From the NCBI GenBank assembly GCA_963556195.1, contig OY744553.1:11195596-11259595 (forward strand): 64,000 nt of DNA. The letters run 5' to 3'. This DNA comes from Sepiola atlantica (lineage: Eukaryota; Mollusca; Cephalopoda; Sepiida; Sepiolidae). Positions 10,446 to 21,965 of the stretch are shown in pieces. Positions within the stretch are counted from its first letter, which is position 1; each line of letters begins with the position of its first letter. The translations under genes were made by a program, and so were the position numbers. Under the pieces are notes generated by a model. The model was not told the DNA's origin and did not search any database. It saw only the letters and a list, made by a program, of their open reading frames with translations.

Positions 10446-10664
10446 CAATCATCTTGTTGCTCCCACTATAAATTTGTACTTCTTACTGTTGCGGGTGCAC
10501 AAACATTATACATCTGTGCATCTTCGTTGCAATCTAGGCTTTATCAATGCCTGCACTGTTGAACCCTGTTCCTCACTTGTTGATCGAGAACTATGCGGGC
10601 CACCGGTTTGTTTTTAAGAGTCTTATTTAACGAAGAAAAAAACGACAGAAACTGAAAAATCGTG
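10446..10664. other. Unassigned sequence between LINE relic and GA tract
   Basis: No repeat match or coding signal was seen. It may be the 3' UTR of the adjacent LINE relic. Confidence 0.35.
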
Positions 10665-11105
10665 TGTACGAGAGAGAGAAAGAGAGAGAGAGGGGAGAAA
10701 GAGAGAGAAAAGAGAGAAAGAAAGAGAGTAGAGAGAGGAGAAAGAGAGAAGAGAAAGAGAGATAGAGAGAAAAGAAAGAGAAAGAGATAGAGAGAAAGAA
10801 AGAGAAAGAGAGATAGAGAGAAAAGAGAGAGAGAGGAAGAGAAAGAGAGATAGAGAGAAAAGAAAGAGAAAGAGATAGAGAAAGAGAGATAGAGAGAAAA
10901 GAGAGAAGAGAAAGAGAGACAGAGAGAAAGAAAGAGAAATAGAGATAGAGAGGAGGAGAGAGAGAAGAGAAAGAGAGATAGAGAGAAAAGAGAGAGAGGA
11001 GAAAGAGAGAGAAAGAGAGATAGAGAGAAAGAAAGAGAGATAGAGAGAAAGAAAGAGAGATAGAGAGAAAGAAAGAGAGATAGAAAGAAAGAGAGATAGA
11101 GAGAA

Positions 11106-11137
<32 letters not shown>

Positions 11138-11171
11138 AAAGAGAAAGAAAGAGAAAGAGAGAGAGAGAGAA

Positions 11172-11205
<34 letters not shown>

Positions 11206-11210
11206 TGAAT
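10665..11210. repeat. Purine-rich (GA)n/(GAAA)n tract, ~545 bp
   Basis: Nearly pure A/G on the plus strand, built of agagagaaag, agagatagagag and aaagagagag. It has strong strand asymmetry and could adopt triplex or other non-B structure. The serine/leucine/phenylalanine frames on the minus strand are artefacts of composition. Confidence 0.95.
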
Positions 11211-11214
11211 TGGA

Positions 11215-12030
11215 GGGAGAGATACTTTAACATACAGCAGGCAGACTGACTTTTGGCCACCTGTGCCCACCGTCCCCACTTCTGGGGCTGGTTGGGATGA
11301 TCAGTTTTTGCGGCTGTTCAGGTCAGTTGTCAACAAGCAAAAGAGATAGAACCCTCTCTGACGAAAGTGATGTGATTTTTTTTACTTCCGCTTTTAAGGC
11401 TCTCTCCCTCAGCCCCCCACCCTCTTTGCTATTTAACACCTATCACAGTAGCGTCTTACGCTTCAGTAGTAATATGCTTTGTCTGGGGTGAAAAAAAACC
11501 CTAATATTTACCACAAACTTTGAAAATGCACATCTTCCATGCTCTCCGAAGACATTCGTCTCTCGGAAAAAATAGATACCATGGAGGAATTAACAACCCA
11601 TCAAGCCATGACCGATTATAGGGACAACAATACAATATTGTCCATAGCGCCATATTGAATTTTGTAATCAGTGATGAACTTGTTAACTAACTGTGCCAGA
11701 AAAATAAAAGAATTAAAAAAAAAGGTTTTGACTGTAATTCAATTTCCAACCGAATTTCGTGCAACCCACTTTCTCTCTGCCTTTCTCTCTCCCATCCAAA
11801 TCGCTTCTGCCCCCTTCCCAGCTGTCCTCTTCATTTATATCACCTGATATCCACATATGCAAATCAGACCACCATAAACACCTGCACCTATGAAGAGAAG
11901 CCCTTTTTAAATCTGCATACACGACATACGAAGCACCTCATTCTTTTTCCTGATGATGAATGTTCCTCTTTATTGTCACAGAACTGTAAAAAAATAAACT
12001 GAAAAGAAAACTAAAAAGCCGGTTTATATA
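11215..12030. other. Unassigned stretch
   Basis: No convincing gene. A short poly-T and a CT-rich interval appear near 11,390-11,430. No inverted repeat, tRNA box or LINE motif was recognised. Confidence 0.4.
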
Positions 12031-12164
12031 AAAGCTGGAATGTTCCATTATGCTCACATGGGCAAGTCCATTCTCTGATCAATTGATTGGCTTCTAGTCC
12101 ATGAGTGGATAATCTAATATCAAACTTCTTGCTTAAATTAAGCAATATTTGCATATCAATATGT

Positions 12165-12670
12165 TATTGTAGCATTTTATGCCGATGAGTACTGTTGTCA
12201 TGTTTGGGCTGGTGAATCTCTGTCGCATTTGAGGGTTCTTGATAAGGTTCAGAAACGTATCTGTAATTTGACTGTCCTCACCCTTTCTTCTTCTCGGCAC
12301 CCTCTCTCACAAACGTGATGTTGCTAGTCTCAGTTATTTCTATAAATACTATTATGGCATGGGTTCTTCAGAATTGTGGTATCTCTTTCCTGCTTCCTTT
12401 GTTTCAGCTCGTTTGACTCGTTGGTCTAGTGGTCTCCATCGATTCGCTGTTTTGATACCTCATGGTAATACAGCTTCCTATTCCAGTAGCTTCTTTCCAA
12501 GAACTGCAGGCATGTGGAACTCTCTTCCTGCTGACTGTTTTCCTCTTTTAAAAATGAAGGTCAATAGGCATCTCTTGTCTTTGCTACAATCATTTTTCGT
12601 TTTTGTTAGCTCCTTACATCAAGTGGCTTCATGTCTTGTCTGGAGTGATTTTTATTTTTTAAAAGTGTCA
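12165..12670 (+). pseudogene. LINE 3' end: RT C-terminus and tail
   Basis: The plus strand reads EYCCHVWAGESLSHL, LDKVQKRICNLT, then in shifted frames RLTRWSSGLHRFAVLIP and SSSFFPRTAGMWNSLPADCF. The tail gctccttacatcaagtggct then tcatgtcttgtctggagtga matches the one after the 34.3-35.0 kb copy. Frameshifts and stops are present. It is a Jockey/CR1-group-like copy without its catalytic core. Confidence 0.8.
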
Positions 12671-12829
12671 ATTTGATTTTACAGTGGTTGTATGTGAACC
12701 AATTTTTTTATTGAAATAGTATTAAAAAATATTTTTTAAACTTGACACTGAAAAAAAAATTTTCATTGAAATAGTATAAAAACATTTTTTTTATAATTGT
12801 AACTGAAAAAGATTTCCGAGAAAATCACG

Positions 12830-13235
12830 TTAAAAAAGAGAACAGGAAAGAAAAGAAACGTAAAGACAGAAGCCACACAATACGAGAAAGAAAGGCAGAG
12901 GCTTAGCAGGCAAGCAATCTATTTCGGTTTCTCTCGTCTTGCAAGGCTGATTAAAATTTATTTATTTATGTCTGTCGTCCCTTTTTTTTTTCTCATCCTT
13001 CCACTTTCTTTAATTCTTTCTTTTCATTCCGTCCTTCCTCCTTTCTTTCCTTTTCATTACTCCATTCATTCTTTCAATATAAATCTTAAAAAATATAAGT
13101 GGAAGGAATTCTCTCTTCTGCTTTTCCTTAACTCTCCCCCCCCCCCCACCGGGAGGTGCCTTTTGCTTTGCAAGAAGCATAAACCAAGGAATTATTCATA
13201 AATGAGGAGATACTCATCTGCCTTGCTAAACTTTC
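12830..13235. repeat. Dispersed repeat D, copy 1
   Basis: It shares gaaaggcagaggctta, ttgctttgcaa and ttcataaatgagg with 14,700-15,060 in the same order. An 11-nt C run (~13,137-13,147) and T/C-rich middle have diverged. The element type is unknown. Confidence 0.55.
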
Positions 13236-13339
13236 CACAATAATCACTTATTTAAAAAAACTCTCTTAGACCCCATTCGACTGATTATTCCTTCCTTCAT
13301 TTTTTTACATTTTCGAATTGTAATTGTAATATGCACTTT

Positions 13340-14055
13340 TAAAAAAAAACTATTTATCTTTTTTTTCTCTTCTTGTTTTTCTCTCTTCTTTTTTTCTCTT
13401 CCCTTTTTTACTTTCTTTTTTCTCATCCCTTTTTTCCTTTTTTCTCTTCCCTTTTTCCTTTCTTTTTTCCTTTCTTTTTTCTCTACCCTTTTTTCCTTTC
13501 TTTTTTCTCTACCATTTTTTCCTTTCTTTTTTTCTCTACCCTTTTTCCTTTCTTTTTTCTCTACCCTTTTTTCCTTTCTTTTTTCTCTTCCCTTTTTTCC
13601 CTTTTTTTCCTTTCTTTTTTCTCTTCCCTTTTCCCTTTCTTTTTTCCTTCCTTTTTTCTCTTCCCTTTTTCCTTTCTTTTTTCTCTTCCCTTTTTCCTTT
13701 CATTTTTCTCTTCCCTTTTTCGTCCCTTTTTTCCTTTCTTTTTTCTCTTCCTTTATTTTTCTTTCATTTTTTTCTCTTCCTTTTTTCTTAGTTTCTCTTC
13801 CTTTTTTGTTTTCTTTTTTTCTCTTGCTTTTTTCTCTTTTTCCTTTTTCTTTTCCTTTTTTCTTTTTCTCTTTTTTCTCTTCCTTTTTGTTTATTCCTTT
13901 TTGTTACTTTTGGTCTTTTTCTTTTTTCTCTTTTTTCTTTTATTTTTTTTCTCTTTTTTCTCTTCACTTTTTTCTTCCTTTTTCCTCTTCCTTTTTCCTC
14001 TTCCTTTTTCCTCTTTTTTTCGCTACTTTTAATCTGTTTTTTTTTTCTCTTTCTT
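13340..14055. repeat. Pyrimidine-rich array (TTTTCTCTTCCC)n
   Basis: T/C-only sequence on the plus strand with loosely repeated ttttctcttcccttttt and cctttctttt, ~700 bp. Open frames of up to 219 codons are composition artefacts. Confidence 0.95.
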
Positions 14056-14059
14056 TCGG

Positions 14060-14429
14060 CAATAATAAAGCATTTACATAATTAGGGTCATATTTGAGTA
14101 GAAAAGTTTCAAGGAAAAGTGTCAGAAAGTGACACCAGGGAGAATTCACGAAACCACGTGATCTCAGGGGGGTTCCCTCTCTTAGCTAGCGAGATTTCAA
14201 TGAGGAAAGACGTGTCTGCATGCTGTCCCCAAAATGGGGGCAGTGAGTGCAATGTGGCCGGGTGCAGCGTGAAAGGCTATCCGTCTATCTCTCTCTCTCA
14301 CACATACGAAAATAACCTGTGACTGTTGATCTGTGTTTTAAATAAACCTTATTAAAAACTGCACATTGGCGTTTGAGTGGTTTGGAAAGGATTTATACAC
14401 ATTCGCTAGATAAAAGTGCAACTATATAT
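14060..14429. other. Unassigned stretch
   Basis: Contains a fairly GC-rich interval (14,130-14,280) with no repeat match in the window and no ORF of note. Confidence 0.4.
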
Positions 14430-15065
14430 TTACTCTCATTTCTTATTGTCTCTCTTGTTTGCCGCTGTTTCTTTTATTTCACTCGAGCGGATCCAAAACT
14501 TTTCAGTCTCAAAAAGAGTGTTCAGAAGCGTTCTCATTGATCTAGCAATTGCGATTAATAGTTTTTGTGTGGATTCCATCTTTTATTGCCTTTCTTGTTT
14601 ACCCCTTATTCTTGCGAACGTAGTTGTCAGCAGTGGTGATATGTATCACCCTTTTCCACTTGAATGTGAGCGTTGCTTTAGAAAGAGAAAAAAAATGTAA
14701 AGACTGAAGCAGAACTAAGAAGTGAAGGAGAGGCAGAGGCTTAACATGCCATTAATCAATTTAGTTTTCTCTGGTCTCTGTTTGTCTTCCCTTTTTTCTT
14801 TTCTCATTCTTCCATTTCCTTATTTTGCATCTAATATTTCCGTCTTTTATTCTTTCTTTTTCTTTTCATCTTTCCATTCCTCCCTTCCATCTGTCTTTTT
14901 TAATTCTCTTTTTCAAAAACAATTTACTCCATTCATTCTTTGAATGGTCCCTCCTACCCTTCATCTCCATGACCCAGGCCCCTTTTGCTTTGCAACAAAT
15001 GTCGACCTACGAATTCTTCATAAATGAGGCAATTGTCATCTGTCTGAATATTTCTGTTTGTCCTT
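14430..15065. repeat. Repeat C copy followed by repeat D copy
   Basis: 14,430-14,690 matches 9,910-10,290 (gcggatccaaaact, atgtatcacccttttccact). 14,700-15,060 matches 12,830-13,235 (gaggcagaggcttaacatgc, ccttttgctttgcaa, ttcataaatgagg). Finding C directly upstream of D here may mean they are two parts of one element separated elsewhere. Confidence 0.55.
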
Positions 15066-15164
15066 TTTTTTTTAATGAAAACGAACAAACTCCTTTTTGT
15101 GTGAAGATAGAAATTTACTTATGTACAACATAGATTCTAGCATATTTTACTTATGTTTCAATAT

Positions 15165-16445
15165 ACAGTACAGCCGTTGTCTATCTGAATACAAGCATTA
15201 CTAAAATGTCCAGTGTTTAAAAATAAATACATTTTTGTTACTTTTTTTTTTTTTTTTTTTACTTATATTGGAAAAAAAGGTTCACTTTCAAAATATTCTT
15301 TAAAAGATATTTACAAGTTGCTATATAGTTTAATTCAAGCTTTATTAAAATGTCCAGTGTTTAAAAATAAATACATTTTTGTTACTTTTTTTTTTTACTT
15401 ATATTGGAAAAAAAGGTTCACTTTCAAAATAATTCTTTAAAATATATTTACAAGTTGCTATATAGTTCAATACAAGCTTTATTAAAATGTCCAGTGTTTA
15501 AAAATAAATACATTTTTGTTACTTTTTAAAATTTATTTAAAAAAAGGTTAATTTTCAAAATAATTCGTTAAAAGATATTTACAAGTAACTATATAGTTTA
15601 ATACAAGCATTACTAAAATGTCAGTGTTTAAAAATAAATACATTTTTGTTACTTTTTTTTTACTTGGAAAAAAAAGGTTCACTTCCAAAATAATTCTTTA
15701 AAAGATATTTACAAGTTGCTATATAGTTTAATTCAAGCTTTACTAAAATGTCCAGTGTTTTAAAATACATACATTTTTGTTACTTTTTAAAATTTATTTA
15801 AAAAAAGGTTAATTTTAAAATAATTCGTTAAAAGATATTTACAAGTAACTATATAGTTTAATACAAGCATTGCTAAAATGTCAGTGTTTAAAAATAAATA
15901 CATTTTTGTTACTTTTTTAAAATTTATTTAAAAAAAAAGGTTTACTTTCAAAATAATTCTTTAAAAGATATTTACAAGTTGCTATATAGTTTAATTCAAG
16001 CTTTATTAAAATGTCCAGTGTTTAAAAATAAATACATTTTTGTTACTTTTTTTTTTACTTATATTGGAAAAAAAAGGTTCACTTTCAAAATATTCTTTAA
16101 AAGATATTTACAAGTTGCTATATAGTTCAATACAAGCATTACTAAAATGTCAGTGTTTAAAAATAAATACATTTTTGTTACTTTTTTTTCTTTATGGAAA
16201 AAAAGGTTTACTTTCAAAATAATTCTTTAAAAGATATTAACTAGTTGCTATATAGTTTAATTCAAGCTTTATTAAAATGTCCAGTGTTTTAAAATACATA
16301 CATTTTTGTTACCTTTTTAAAAACTTATTTTGGAAAAAAAAAGGTTCACTTTAAAAATAATTCTTTAAAACATATTTACAATTCGTTATATAAATTTAAA
16401 AATAATTCTTTAAAACATATTTACAATTCGCTATATAAATTTATT
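15165..16445. repeat. AT-rich tandem array, ~125-145-bp unit, ~10 copies
   Basis: Each unit contains aaaatgtccagtgtttaaaa, ataaatacatttttgttact, a variable T run, ggaaaaaaaggttcactttc and aaaagatatttacaagttgc. Unit length varies with the T runs. An isolated related unit lies at 19,695-19,790 with the same leading block (gtctatctgaatacaagcat). Confidence 0.9.
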
Positions 16446-16449
16446 GGCC

Positions 16450-16842
16450 CAAACTTGCAAAGTGCAACAAGCCATGTAAAAAGACAAGATGTGTGCATCT
16501 ATATTTGTCATCAGACGATTCCAATATTTTCCCAATTTTCCCAATTCCTTATTCTGATACAATTACCAATTTTAAATCTTTTAAAACCTCTAAATATTTT
16601 GTGCAAGAGTTGGGTTTTTTTTTTCTGTTTTTTTTTTTTTCGGATTACCGTAAAACCCCATGTAATAGGTGCTTAAATTTTTGAAAACGTAAAAATACAC
16701 TTGTGGGGATTAATCTATAGATTTTAGTTCTACTAATAGTTTAAAATCAATAAATATTTAACATTTTATTATTATTATGGAAAATTAAGTTTTAAGCAAA
16801 ATCAAAATAAACAGAAATTAAAAGAATCGTTTTTGGCATCAG
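16450..16842. other. AT-rich unassigned sequence
   Basis: Poly-T runs at ~16,615-16,645 and otherwise no recognisable feature. Confidence 0.4.
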
Positions 16843-17113
16843 AAAATAAATTATGAGATACAAATAGATGGGAAATTGAGTTGACAGTAAAGAGTGTGGG
16901 GGTAAAATGGTGGCGGTTGGAGTTATAAAATCATTAGGGAGGGGGAGTGAGCTAATGTTATGTACAAGCGACCTCTTTTGTCTTACATAACACTAGCTCA
17001 CTCCCCCTCCCTAATGATTTTATAACTCCAACCGCCACCATTTTACCCCCACACTCTTTACTGTCAACTCAATTACCCACTGCCACCATCTATTTGTATC
17101 TCATAGTTTATTT
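16843..17113. repeat. Long hairpin (120-bp arms, 19-nt loop)
   Basis: The left arm (16,843-16,964) and right arm (16,984-17,113) are near-perfect reverse complements, e.g. gttgacagtaaagagtgtgg and ttagggagggggagtgagct. I see two or three substitutions, and the left arm lacks about 8 nt near the outer end. The loop is 16,965-16,983. It is joined downstream to a tail (17,190-17,275) shared with the hairpin at 39.95 kb. Confidence 0.92.
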
Positions 17114-17194
17114 TTTTATAAGCGGCCCTTTAGGCCTACAACCTTCCACCACTTTTGTTTCAAACATTTTGTACTTGGTGTTATTTTCTTCAGA

Positions 17195-17280
17195 CAATTA
17201 TCCTGAGCAAGTCTTGAAATAAAGATAAAACGTTGATGAATACATAAATAATATTTTTTGCTGTTTTCCTTTTTTCAATT
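17195..17280 (+). repeat. Conserved tail H, copy 1
   Basis: Contains aagtcttgaaataaagataa then aacgttgatgaatacataaa, gttttccttttttcaatttc. It matches 40,131-40,213 almost base for base, although the hairpins upstream of the two tails are unrelated. GTCTT and AAGAY words flank a short loop before (G/A)AAACGTT, reminiscent of the hammerhead core region in Penelope-like elements. A TA microsatellite (17,283-17,305) follows. Confidence 0.7.
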
Positions 17281-17309
17281 TCCATATATATATATATATA
17301 TATAATTTA

Positions 17310-17615
17310 AAAATATACTAAAATAAATATAAAAACTCATATAATAAAATAAATAAATATGAATGAATAAATAAAAGCAATAAATACACAACTACGCAAA
17401 CAAACAGACTCAATTGCACACCCTTTCTTTTTCTTTCTTCTCCTGCCAAAACTACGGAGAGAATAATAAAAAACACAAAAAACGACAACAACATAGAGAA
17501 TAGAAAACAAAAGGCGATGACGAAAACTTTTGGAGCCAAACTCCACAAATTACCACTGGGGGCCCGGAAACTTGCTCGGCGAGTCGAGACAGTAATTAAA
17601 AAAAAAAATGAAAAT
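17310..17615. other. AT-rich unassigned sequence
   Basis: AATAAATA-rich on the plus strand. The 69-76 codon minus-strand frames show no domain. No other signal. Confidence 0.4.
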
Positions 17616-17619
17616 GTAT

Positions 17620-18015
17620 AAACAAAATAGATCTCTTGTGTAACCAGTGCTAATCTTTCAATTCACAAAGTTATATGCCTAATATGCATAAGTGTAAGAG
17701 AGAGACTATATAAAACTCTTACTAAGAAATGAAAGGAAGCTCCACTAGCCTCTAACCAGTGCTAATCTTTCAATTCAAGACATTACTAGTAGGTAATGCC
17801 TCCATATTGTTATGCCTCTATACTGGCATATGCTTATTTATCAACATATAAACAAAATAGATCTCTTGTGTAACTGCTACAGTTACTTGTAGTGATACTA
17901 GCAAAGTTATATGCCTAATACACATAAGTGTAAGAGAGAGACTATATAAAACTCTTACTAAGAAATGAAAGGAAGCTCCACTAGCCTCTAACCAGTGCTA
18001 ATCTTTCAATTTACA
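17620..18015. repeat. Direct duplication, ~225-bp period
   Basis: aacaaaatagatctcttgtg, agttatatgcctaata and gagagagactatataaaact then aaatgaaaggaagctccact occur in the same order at ~17,622-17,775 and ~17,847-18,010. ccagtgctaatctttcaatt recurs three times. It is a partial tandem duplication. Confidence 0.85.
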
Positions 18016-18299
18016 TATATATACATATATTTATAAGTAAACAATGGGATGTTAAATTCCAATGACCAAGTCTTTATTCATTTTTTTCTTGCCGAATTTC
18101 AAAATCATTCAATGTAACTTTTGACAATGTTTTGCACACAAACAACCGGAAATAAACATATAATTAATAGGATCTTTCGTTCATGGGTTCTGGGTATGAT
18201 CTTAAAAGACATCCAGTGCTGAGGCCTCCATTTAGGAGCTGTGGGGAATGCGGAGTTGCCCTTAGTTGCCATTGCTCCATGGTCCACTCTGGACCGGAG
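18016..18299. other. Unassigned sequence
   Basis: No LINE, tRNA or inverted-repeat signal recognised. The short minus-strand frame at 18,105-18,323 shows no known domain. Confidence 0.4.
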
Positions 18300-18915
18300 T
18301 GGTCGTACCTGTAAGGGCCCCATCTATGGGGTAAATAGAACCTACTGGGGTTACCAGATCAGGCTGTCTGGTTATTGACTTCCTGACTCAAAATGCACCA
18401 ACCATTGATGTTTATTATTTTTTTTCCTTTGAAAAACTCAATCATGTTCTGCAAAATCCAAAACAAAACACAACAATTTTCCCCCCTTTCCCTCTCCCTC
18501 CCCCTTTCACTCAACCAAACACCATGAATAAATACTTAGACATAAAAAAACTTGAAGTATAAAAACCTTCACCAAAATGACCGGATTCAGCATTAAATGA
18601 CCTGAAAAGGGTTGATATGCCATAAAATAAAACAACCAAACCAAACACCATGAATGAATACATGAACATAGCATGATCTTGAAGCATGGAGACTTTTACC
18701 AAAATTACCTGATTCGGCATTAAATAACCCGAAAATGGTTGATATGCCGTAAAACAAAACAACCAAACCAACCTCCATGAATAAACATTTGAAGATATAA
18801 AGAACTTGAAGCATAACAACTTTTACCAAAATGACCTGATTCGGCATTAAATAAACTGAAAAGAGTTGATATGCCGTAAAATAAAACAACCAAACCAAAA
18901 CCATTTCGTTCATGC
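18300..18915 (-). repeat. Dispersed repeat B, inverted copy with three to four internal units
   Basis: The reverse complement of the 7,775-8,220 family. Units of 123-130 bp contain ttgatatgccgtaaaaca and aaaatgacctgattcggcat and recur near 18,517, 18,645, 18,770 and 18,895. The terminal block ttaccagatcaggctgtctg matches the hairpin-like end at 8,155-8,185. The ~100-codon frames are shadows of the tandem units. Confidence 0.75.
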
Positions 18916-18926
18916 AAATCTACAAG

Positions 18927-19300
18927 CAAAATTTTTTTTTTACACTTTTACATGCATTTTCCATAGAAATCAGTTCCTTAAAAGAACCAAGGATTTAATT
19001 CATAGAGAATCGGCCATTTTGTATTTATGATGCAGAGCTATGAAAAATACGCTTAGCATTACAAACGATGCAAGTCAGATGATCTAATATTTAATTGAAT
19101 GTATTAAGAAATTTTTTTTTTTTACACTTTTACATGCATTTTCCATAGAAATCAGTTCCTTAAAAGAACCAAGGATTTCATTCATAGAGAATCGGCCATT
19201 TTGTATTTATGATGCAGGGCTATGAAAAATACGATTAACATTACAAACGATGCAAGTCAGATGATCTAATATTTAATTGAATGTATTAAGAATTTTTTTT
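18927..19300. repeat. 182-bp tandem duplication
   Basis: Two copies of tacacttttacatgcatttt ... gaatcggccattttgtattt ... gatgcaagtcagatgatcta start at ~18,941 and ~19,123. Few differences, and each starts with a poly-T run. Confidence 0.9.
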
Positions 19301-19690
19301 TTTTTTTAATTATCAAAAAACTATTATAATAATAACTCATATATATACAAATAAATACACGTTGGTCTTATTATAGAGTGCAGAAGTATTATTACTGCTC
19401 TACCTTTCAAGGTAGTATTGAGCACTTTTAGAATGATTCATGAAATGATCTCAGAAGCACAAAACTAAGCCAAGTAACTCACGGAATTACAAGAGGTAAA
19501 AAAACATTAAAAGAAATTTCTCACGAAAGGCCCAGTTACTTGATACCTGCAAGCCATTCAATACATATTTCTAACGTCGGAACATAATACACATTGCATA
19601 GTAAACGTCTTGAATACCAAAGTTTACACATCTACTCCATAAAATGATGTGAGTCGGATTTTCAAAGTCGGACCGAAATAGAAATCGATC
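19301..19690. other. Unassigned sequence
   Basis: No recognised feature. A tyrosine/asparagine-rich composition gives only short frames. Confidence 0.4.
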
Positions 19691-19694
19691 TGAC

Positions 19695-19815
19695 ATATTT
19701 CTATACAGTACAGATTCTGTCTATCTGAATACAAGCATTGCTAAAATGTCCATTGTGTTAAAAATTAAAACATTTTTATTATTTTTCACTAACAAACCCT
19801 AACCCTAACCCAAGT
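19695..19815. repeat. Isolated array unit and short telomere-like repeat
   Basis: 19,695-19,790 is one diverged unit of the 15.2-16.4 kb array. It is followed by aaccctaaccctaaccc (19,797-19,813), two and a half CCCTAA telomere-type units. A similar short run is at ~42,943-42,957. Confidence 0.7.
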
Positions 19816-20270
19816 TTTAGTTTTAGTTTGCAAAGTCGGTTTAGTTCGGTTCATATTGTGTAGAAGCTTCAGAACTTGATTTGGCTTTATTTATTTGTAG
19901 TCAGAACTGCTTACGTCACGGCTGAAAATTTCTGGATACCTATTCCCAAAAGGTACCAAAGCATGTTACGTTCTCTCTTTTGACTGGCTTCTCTGCCTCG
20001 ACTGCTGTTTCGAATCCTTTTATAGAAAGTATAGTGATCCTGGCACCGTGTTTGTTTTTGGCAGACGTACTATATGTTTTAGGCTTCAAAATTAATGAAA
20101 TGTTATTTATAAGAATGTTATTACATGAAGTGAATGCCTTATAATTAAATTCAATTTTGATAATTTGGGATATCTGAAAGTCCAACATGTTAGGATAAAA
20201 TGTCATGTAAATAAAATACCGCGAAAAGGGCGGAGTTTAGTCTAACTCATGCAGAGTCATTCTCTGTCAA
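19816..20270. other. Unassigned sequence
   Basis: No LINE motif, inverted repeat or long frame with recognisable content. Confidence 0.4.
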
Positions 20271-20330
20271 ATGAACAACGGTCAGACGATGATAACTAAA
20301 ACAACGGTCAGACGATGATAACTAAAACAG
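20270..20330. repeat. 28-bp direct duplication
   Basis: aacaacggtcagacgatgat then aactaaaa occurs twice in tandem. Confidence 0.85.
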
Positions 20331-20462
20331 ATTGTTTCAAATTAGTTTCACTTAGAAGAATTCTATAGAAAGTAAAGGTCTGAGAGCGAATGTTACCAAG
20401 ACAAAAGTGATGATCAGTTTTTGTTGTGTCTGAAATCCCTCAGAAAGAGGAATGTTTCCATG

Positions 20463-20830
20463 CTCAGTTTATGGAAGGGAGTCGAGTGCAACTCAGTTTA
20501 TGGAAAGGGAGTCGAATGCAACTCAGTTTATGGAAGGGAGTCGAGTGCAACTCAGTTTATGGAAGGGAGTCGAGTGCAACTCAGTTTATTGTTGTACCTG
20601 TAAGCATTGGATACACAAGAATTGCAGTGGAATTACTGGTAGTTTTGAAGATGATAACCAGTTTGTGTGCAAGAAGTGTAAGACAATGGAGATGGATGAG
20701 AACTCAGATGTGGAGAAAGTATATTTGAATTGCGAAGCTATTAAAGTTGTTCAAAAGTTTTGTTACCTTGGTGATATCATTGGTGTATTTGATCAGAATC
20801 AGATAAGTGAGGAAGTCTGATATCTCAGAC
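20463..20830 (+). pseudogene. LINE RT fragment with zinc knuckle, invaded by a 29-bp expansion
   Basis: From ~20,560 the plus strand reads VECNSVYCCTCKHWIHKNC, FVCKKCKTMEMDENSDVEK and VVQKFCYLGDIIG. The C-x2-C...H-x2-C...C-x2-C pattern resembles a PHD-like knuckle seen in this LINE group. Upstream, tcagtttatggaagggagtc + gagtgcaac is repeated about four times. The last repeat unit is the LINE's own codons, so the array arose by slippage within LINE sequence, and 29 is not a multiple of three. Confidence 0.75.
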
Positions 20831-21289
20831 CTACATCACTAACAATATGGGCAGATGATATATTTTACAAAAAATACAAAAAAAAAACGTACTCAAATAA
20901 TCAGCAACTTGCTTTTTACTGGATATTTTAGACTAGTCTGTTCTGTATTTTGAGAGATGTATAAATGGGAATTCAGAAGTCTATGACTAAATTTCAAACG
21001 TTAAACAAACAACAACAAAAAAAAACTCTGTTCGGTTCAATTTCTGTAGAAGCACAAAAACCCTCTGTGTAACTTCGAGCTCCAATGAACGAAAACAATT
21101 CGGCTCACCGCAGAATCTCACTCGACACTCACGTTTCTCGTTCCCCTTTTCTTCTGATTTTCTTGTCTTTTTATTAGCAGATTTTCCCTCAGTTAATTCC
21201 GCTTAACCAATCAGAAAAAAACATAATCCGCTGGCTCACTATTTGTCATGATAATTAAATCTATTATTATTGTGCAGCAACCAGTAGAT
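20831..21289. other. Unassigned sequence
   Basis: A-rich runs and no recognised element. It separates two fragments of the same LINE family and might be inserted DNA between them. Confidence 0.35.
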
Positions 21290-21335
21290 TTGTTACTTCG
21301 AGGTTGCGAGTTCAATCCTCACTAGAAAACTAGTA
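21290..21335 (+). repeat. Possible tRNA-like B box
   Basis: gttgcgagttcaatcctcac contains a B-box-like GAGTTCAATCC. No convincing A box was found at the right distance, so this is weak support for a SINE head. Confidence 0.25.
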
Positions 21336-21454
21336 AGCCAAAACTTATTTCCCTTTCCATCTGCAAGCCAGGCAAAGGCGGACCCTCTTACTGTGGGGAA
21401 CAACTAAGTCCGGGCCACCTCCACTGCTCGATTCTGGCTCAAGATCATCAATTC

Positions 21455-21965
21455 CGCCACAAGATGATAACCAGTTTGTGTGCAAGGAGTGTAAGACAAT
21501 GGAGATGGATGAAAACTCAGATGTGGAGAAAGTATATTTGAAGAGTGAGGCTATTGAGGTTGTTCATCAGCTTTCTTATCTTGGTGATATCATTGGAGCA
21601 CAGGGTGGAGCAGGTACTAGTGTGATTGCAAGAGTTAAAAGTGGATTGAGTAAGTTGATGGAACTGCTGCAATTACTAACTAGTGCAGTGTTACCACTGT
21701 CGACCAAGACATGTGTACGCAGTTTGATGATGTATGGAAGTCCAACCTAAACAGTTAGAGTTGAGAACGTGCATTTCAGTGCGAGAAATGATACGAGAAG
21801 GATACGCTAGATGTATGATGTGAGTCTTAAAGACAGACTTAGAAATAAAGACCTGACGAGAGATGGGTTAGTTTAAAAGTCAATTTCTAAAAGCCGTCCA
21901 ACATATGCCAGCATCTAAAATGGATGTTACACCGAATATGATGATGATGATGATTATTGATTGAC
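21455..21965 (+). pseudogene. LINE 3' half with (GAT)n tail
   Basis: Plus-strand codons FVCKECKTMEMDENSDVEK, EAIEVVHQLSYLGDIIGAQG, RVKSGLSKLMELLQLL and VRSLMMYGS are open to ~21,750, then broken by stops. The end aatatgatgatgatgatgat is a short tandem tail. The same tail sits at 45,555-45,600 and ~46,345 (inverted), identifying one LINE family ending in a trinucleotide repeat. Residues between YLGD and LMMYGS are short compared with related copies, so it is internally deleted. Confidence 0.75.

Noticed and set aside
19797..19813. Telomere or subtelomere
   Set aside because: Only two and a half CCCTAA units here and at 42,943-42,957; ordinary interstitial repeats.
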